Shown here: positions 62,885 to 64,000 of the stretch, one piece after another
How positions within the stretch are numbered: position 1 is the first letter of the stretch
How the letters are laid out: each line of letters starts with the position of its first letter
Source of the DNA: an uncultured Roseobacter sp.
Lineage (GTDB): Bacteria > Pseudomonadota > Alphaproteobacteria > Rhodobacterales > Rhodobacteraceae
Direction: 5' to 3'
Assembly (NCBI RefSeq): GCF_947492555.1
Contig: NZ_CANLNE010000001.1
Location: forward strand, 1,054,001 to 1,118,000
DNA: 64,000 nucleotides
The notes under the pieces: model-generated
What the model saw: the letters and a program-made list of their open reading frames with translations, nothing else
Database searches by the model: none
Told to the model about the DNA's origin: nothing
Program-made: the position numbers and the translations under genes

Positions 62885-63646
62885 TTATTGCCGGATGCGC
62901 CACCCGGATTTGAAAATCCAGCCGATGACCAGAAGGCAGGCCAGCGTGAACCCGGCAATCGCCAGCAGGGACAGGGCAATCGGCACATCCGCGCTGCCGA
63001 AAAATGCCCAGCGAAATCCCGAGATCAGGTAAACCACAGGGTTGAAGTAGGAAATCGTCTGCCACACCGGCGGCAGCATTGAAATTGAATAGAAAGCGCC
63101 GCCCAGGAACACCAGCGGCGTGACCACCAGCAGAGGCACCAGCTGCAGCTGTTCGAAGTTGCCCGCCCAGATGCCGATGATGAAGCCCAAGAGCGAAAAG
63201 CTCAGGCAGGTCAGCAACAGGAACGAAACCATGGCCAGCGGATGCGCGATGGTCACATCGACAAAGAAGAAGGCGGTGATCAGGATGATGACCCCGATGA
63301 ACAGCGCCTTGGTGGCCGCCGCCCCGACGTAGCCCGCCACGATTTCGAGGAAATTCACCGGCGCCGAGAGCAGCTCGTAAATCGTGCCGATGAACTTGGG
63401 GAAATAGATCCCGAAAGACGCGTTGGAAATCGCCTGGGTGATCACCGACAGCATGATCAGCCCCGGCACGATGAAGGCACCGTAGCTCACGCCTTCGATC
63501 TCCTGGATGCGGCTGCCGATGGCCGCCCCGAAGACCACGAAATAGAGCGAGGTCGAGAGCACGGGCGAAATCAGGCTCTGCGCCAGCGTGCGGAAGAACC
63601 GCGCCATCTCGAAGAGATAGATCGCCCTGATCGCGGTCCAGTTCAT
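62885..63646 (-). CDS. ABC-2-type transporter permease
   Basis: The 253-residue membrane protein has six TM helices and the ABC-2 signature [23 protein letters not shown] near the N-terminus. Its ATG overlaps the stop of the ATPase gene (ATGA). The pair is an exporter of unknown substrate. Confidence 0.9.
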   Translation of the reverse strand: MNWTAIRAIYLFEMARFFRTLAQSLISPVLSTSLYFVVFGAAIGSRIQEIEGVSYGAFIVPGLIMLSVITQAISNASFGIYFPKFIGTIYELLSAPVNFLEIVAGYVGAAATKALFIGVIILITAFFFVDVTIAHPLAMVSFLLLTCLSFSLLGFIIGIWAGNFEQLQLVPLLVVTPLVFLGGAFYSISMLPPVWQTISYFNPVVYLISGFRWAFFGSADVPIALSLLAIAGFTLACLLVIGWIFKSGWRIRQ

Positions 63647-64000
63647 GACGTGGCCTCCTCTTCTTCGTGCACGAGACCGACAAAGATATCCTCAAGGCTG
63701 CTCTGCCGGGTGACCACGTCGCGCAGCACCAGACCGGCTTCGGAGACATCGCGCAGCAGCTTGGTGATGCCGGTGCGCTCGGCCCGGGTGTCATAGCTGT
63801 AGGTCAGCGTGCGCCCGCCATCGCAAAGCGTCAGGTCGTAGGACGCCAGCGCCTCGGGCACATTCTCCAGCGGCGCAGACAGCTGCACGTCGAGCTGTTT
63901 CTGCCCCATGCGCGCCATCAGCCGCGCCTTGTCCTCGACCAGCAGCAACTCGCCCTTGGCGATCACGCCAACACGGTCTGCAATTGCCTCGGCCTCCTCG
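63643..64000 (-). CDS. ABC transporter ATPase, C-terminal part (cut by window end)
   Basis: The visible 119 residues begin [20 protein letters not shown], the switch-region end of an ABC ATPase, and continue with a C-terminal extension typical of ABC-2 exporter ATPases. The Walker motifs are outside the window. Confidence 0.85.
   Translation of the reverse strand, partial: EEAEAIADRVGVIAKGELLLVEDKARLMARMGQKQLDVQLSAPLENVPEALASYDLTLCDGGRTLTYSYDTRAERTGITKLLRDVSEAGLVLRDVVTRQSSLEDIFVGLVHEEEEATS

Noticed and set aside
1-64000. CRISPR arrays, prophage or integrase genes
   Set aside because: No regularly spaced repeats, Cas, integrase or phage structural proteins were seen; the only mobile trace is the IS3 remnant.

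Overview
The window looks like a chromosomal segment of a Rhodobacterales (Roseobacter-group) alphaproteobacterium. Evidence: high GC, strong GC3 bias, frequent ATGA/GTGA gene overlaps, short-form HisG with HisZ, an adenosylcobalamin-dependent NrdJ, DUF1489 and SlyX proteins, an XdhABC plus BMP-type transporter operon, and the gene order uvrC-pgsA-moaD-moaE. The assignment is an inference from gene content; no 16S or other marker search could be run.

Layout. 0-7.6 kb (+): the tail of a ThDP enzyme overlapping a class III CoA-transferase, a TTC38-like TPR protein, then opgC-opgG-opgH for osmoregulated periplasmic glucans. 7.8-14.7 kb (-): an esterase, a Tat-type rhodanese and a YHS protein in one operon; SseB-like, uracil-DNA glycosylase-like, membrane-anchored PQQ-dehydrogenase/cytochrome c and MipA proteins, with two small genes that appear frameshifted. 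15-20.2 kb: a membrane LytTR regulator (+), convergent with an RND efflux pump (-). 20.4-27.8 kb is an accessory stretch of lower GC: LysE, CGNR regulator divergent from azlCD, a hydrolase remnant, an SDR, an IS3 remnant, a merR-SDR-binding-protein operon, VOC, RidA and a shortened LysR protein.

28-47.8 kb is housekeeping and purine metabolism: nrdJ, an odd tRNA-like gene, DUF1489, hisG-hisZ-hisS, slyX, dnaE, then xdhABC continuing into an ABC purine-nucleoside transporter and ending at a clear terminator. 47.9-64 kb: LysR regulator, gshA-hyp-GNAT-rsmE (-), ubiA, OmpA/BON protein and a small coiled-coil membrane protein (+), then a long minus-strand run: usp, moaE-moaD-pgsA-uvrC, a FolM-like SDR, CaCA antiporter, a 56-residue zinc-ribbon membrane protein missed by the ORF track, an S49 peptidase and an ABC-2 exporter cut by the window end.

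Most notable signals: a tRNA-like gene with about 25 extra bases and no canonical anticodon arm; a 34-bp dispersed repeat in three copies, one translated inside xdhB; paired dyad operators between the CGNR gene and azlC; a MerR operon with a textbook 19-bp-spacer promoter and a binding protein that lacks a signal peptide; two apparently frameshifted small genes; and a low-GC patch within hisS. I did not find one clearly new multi-gene defence-type or biosynthetic system; the best candidate for an undescribed small system is the merR-SDR-binding-protein trio.
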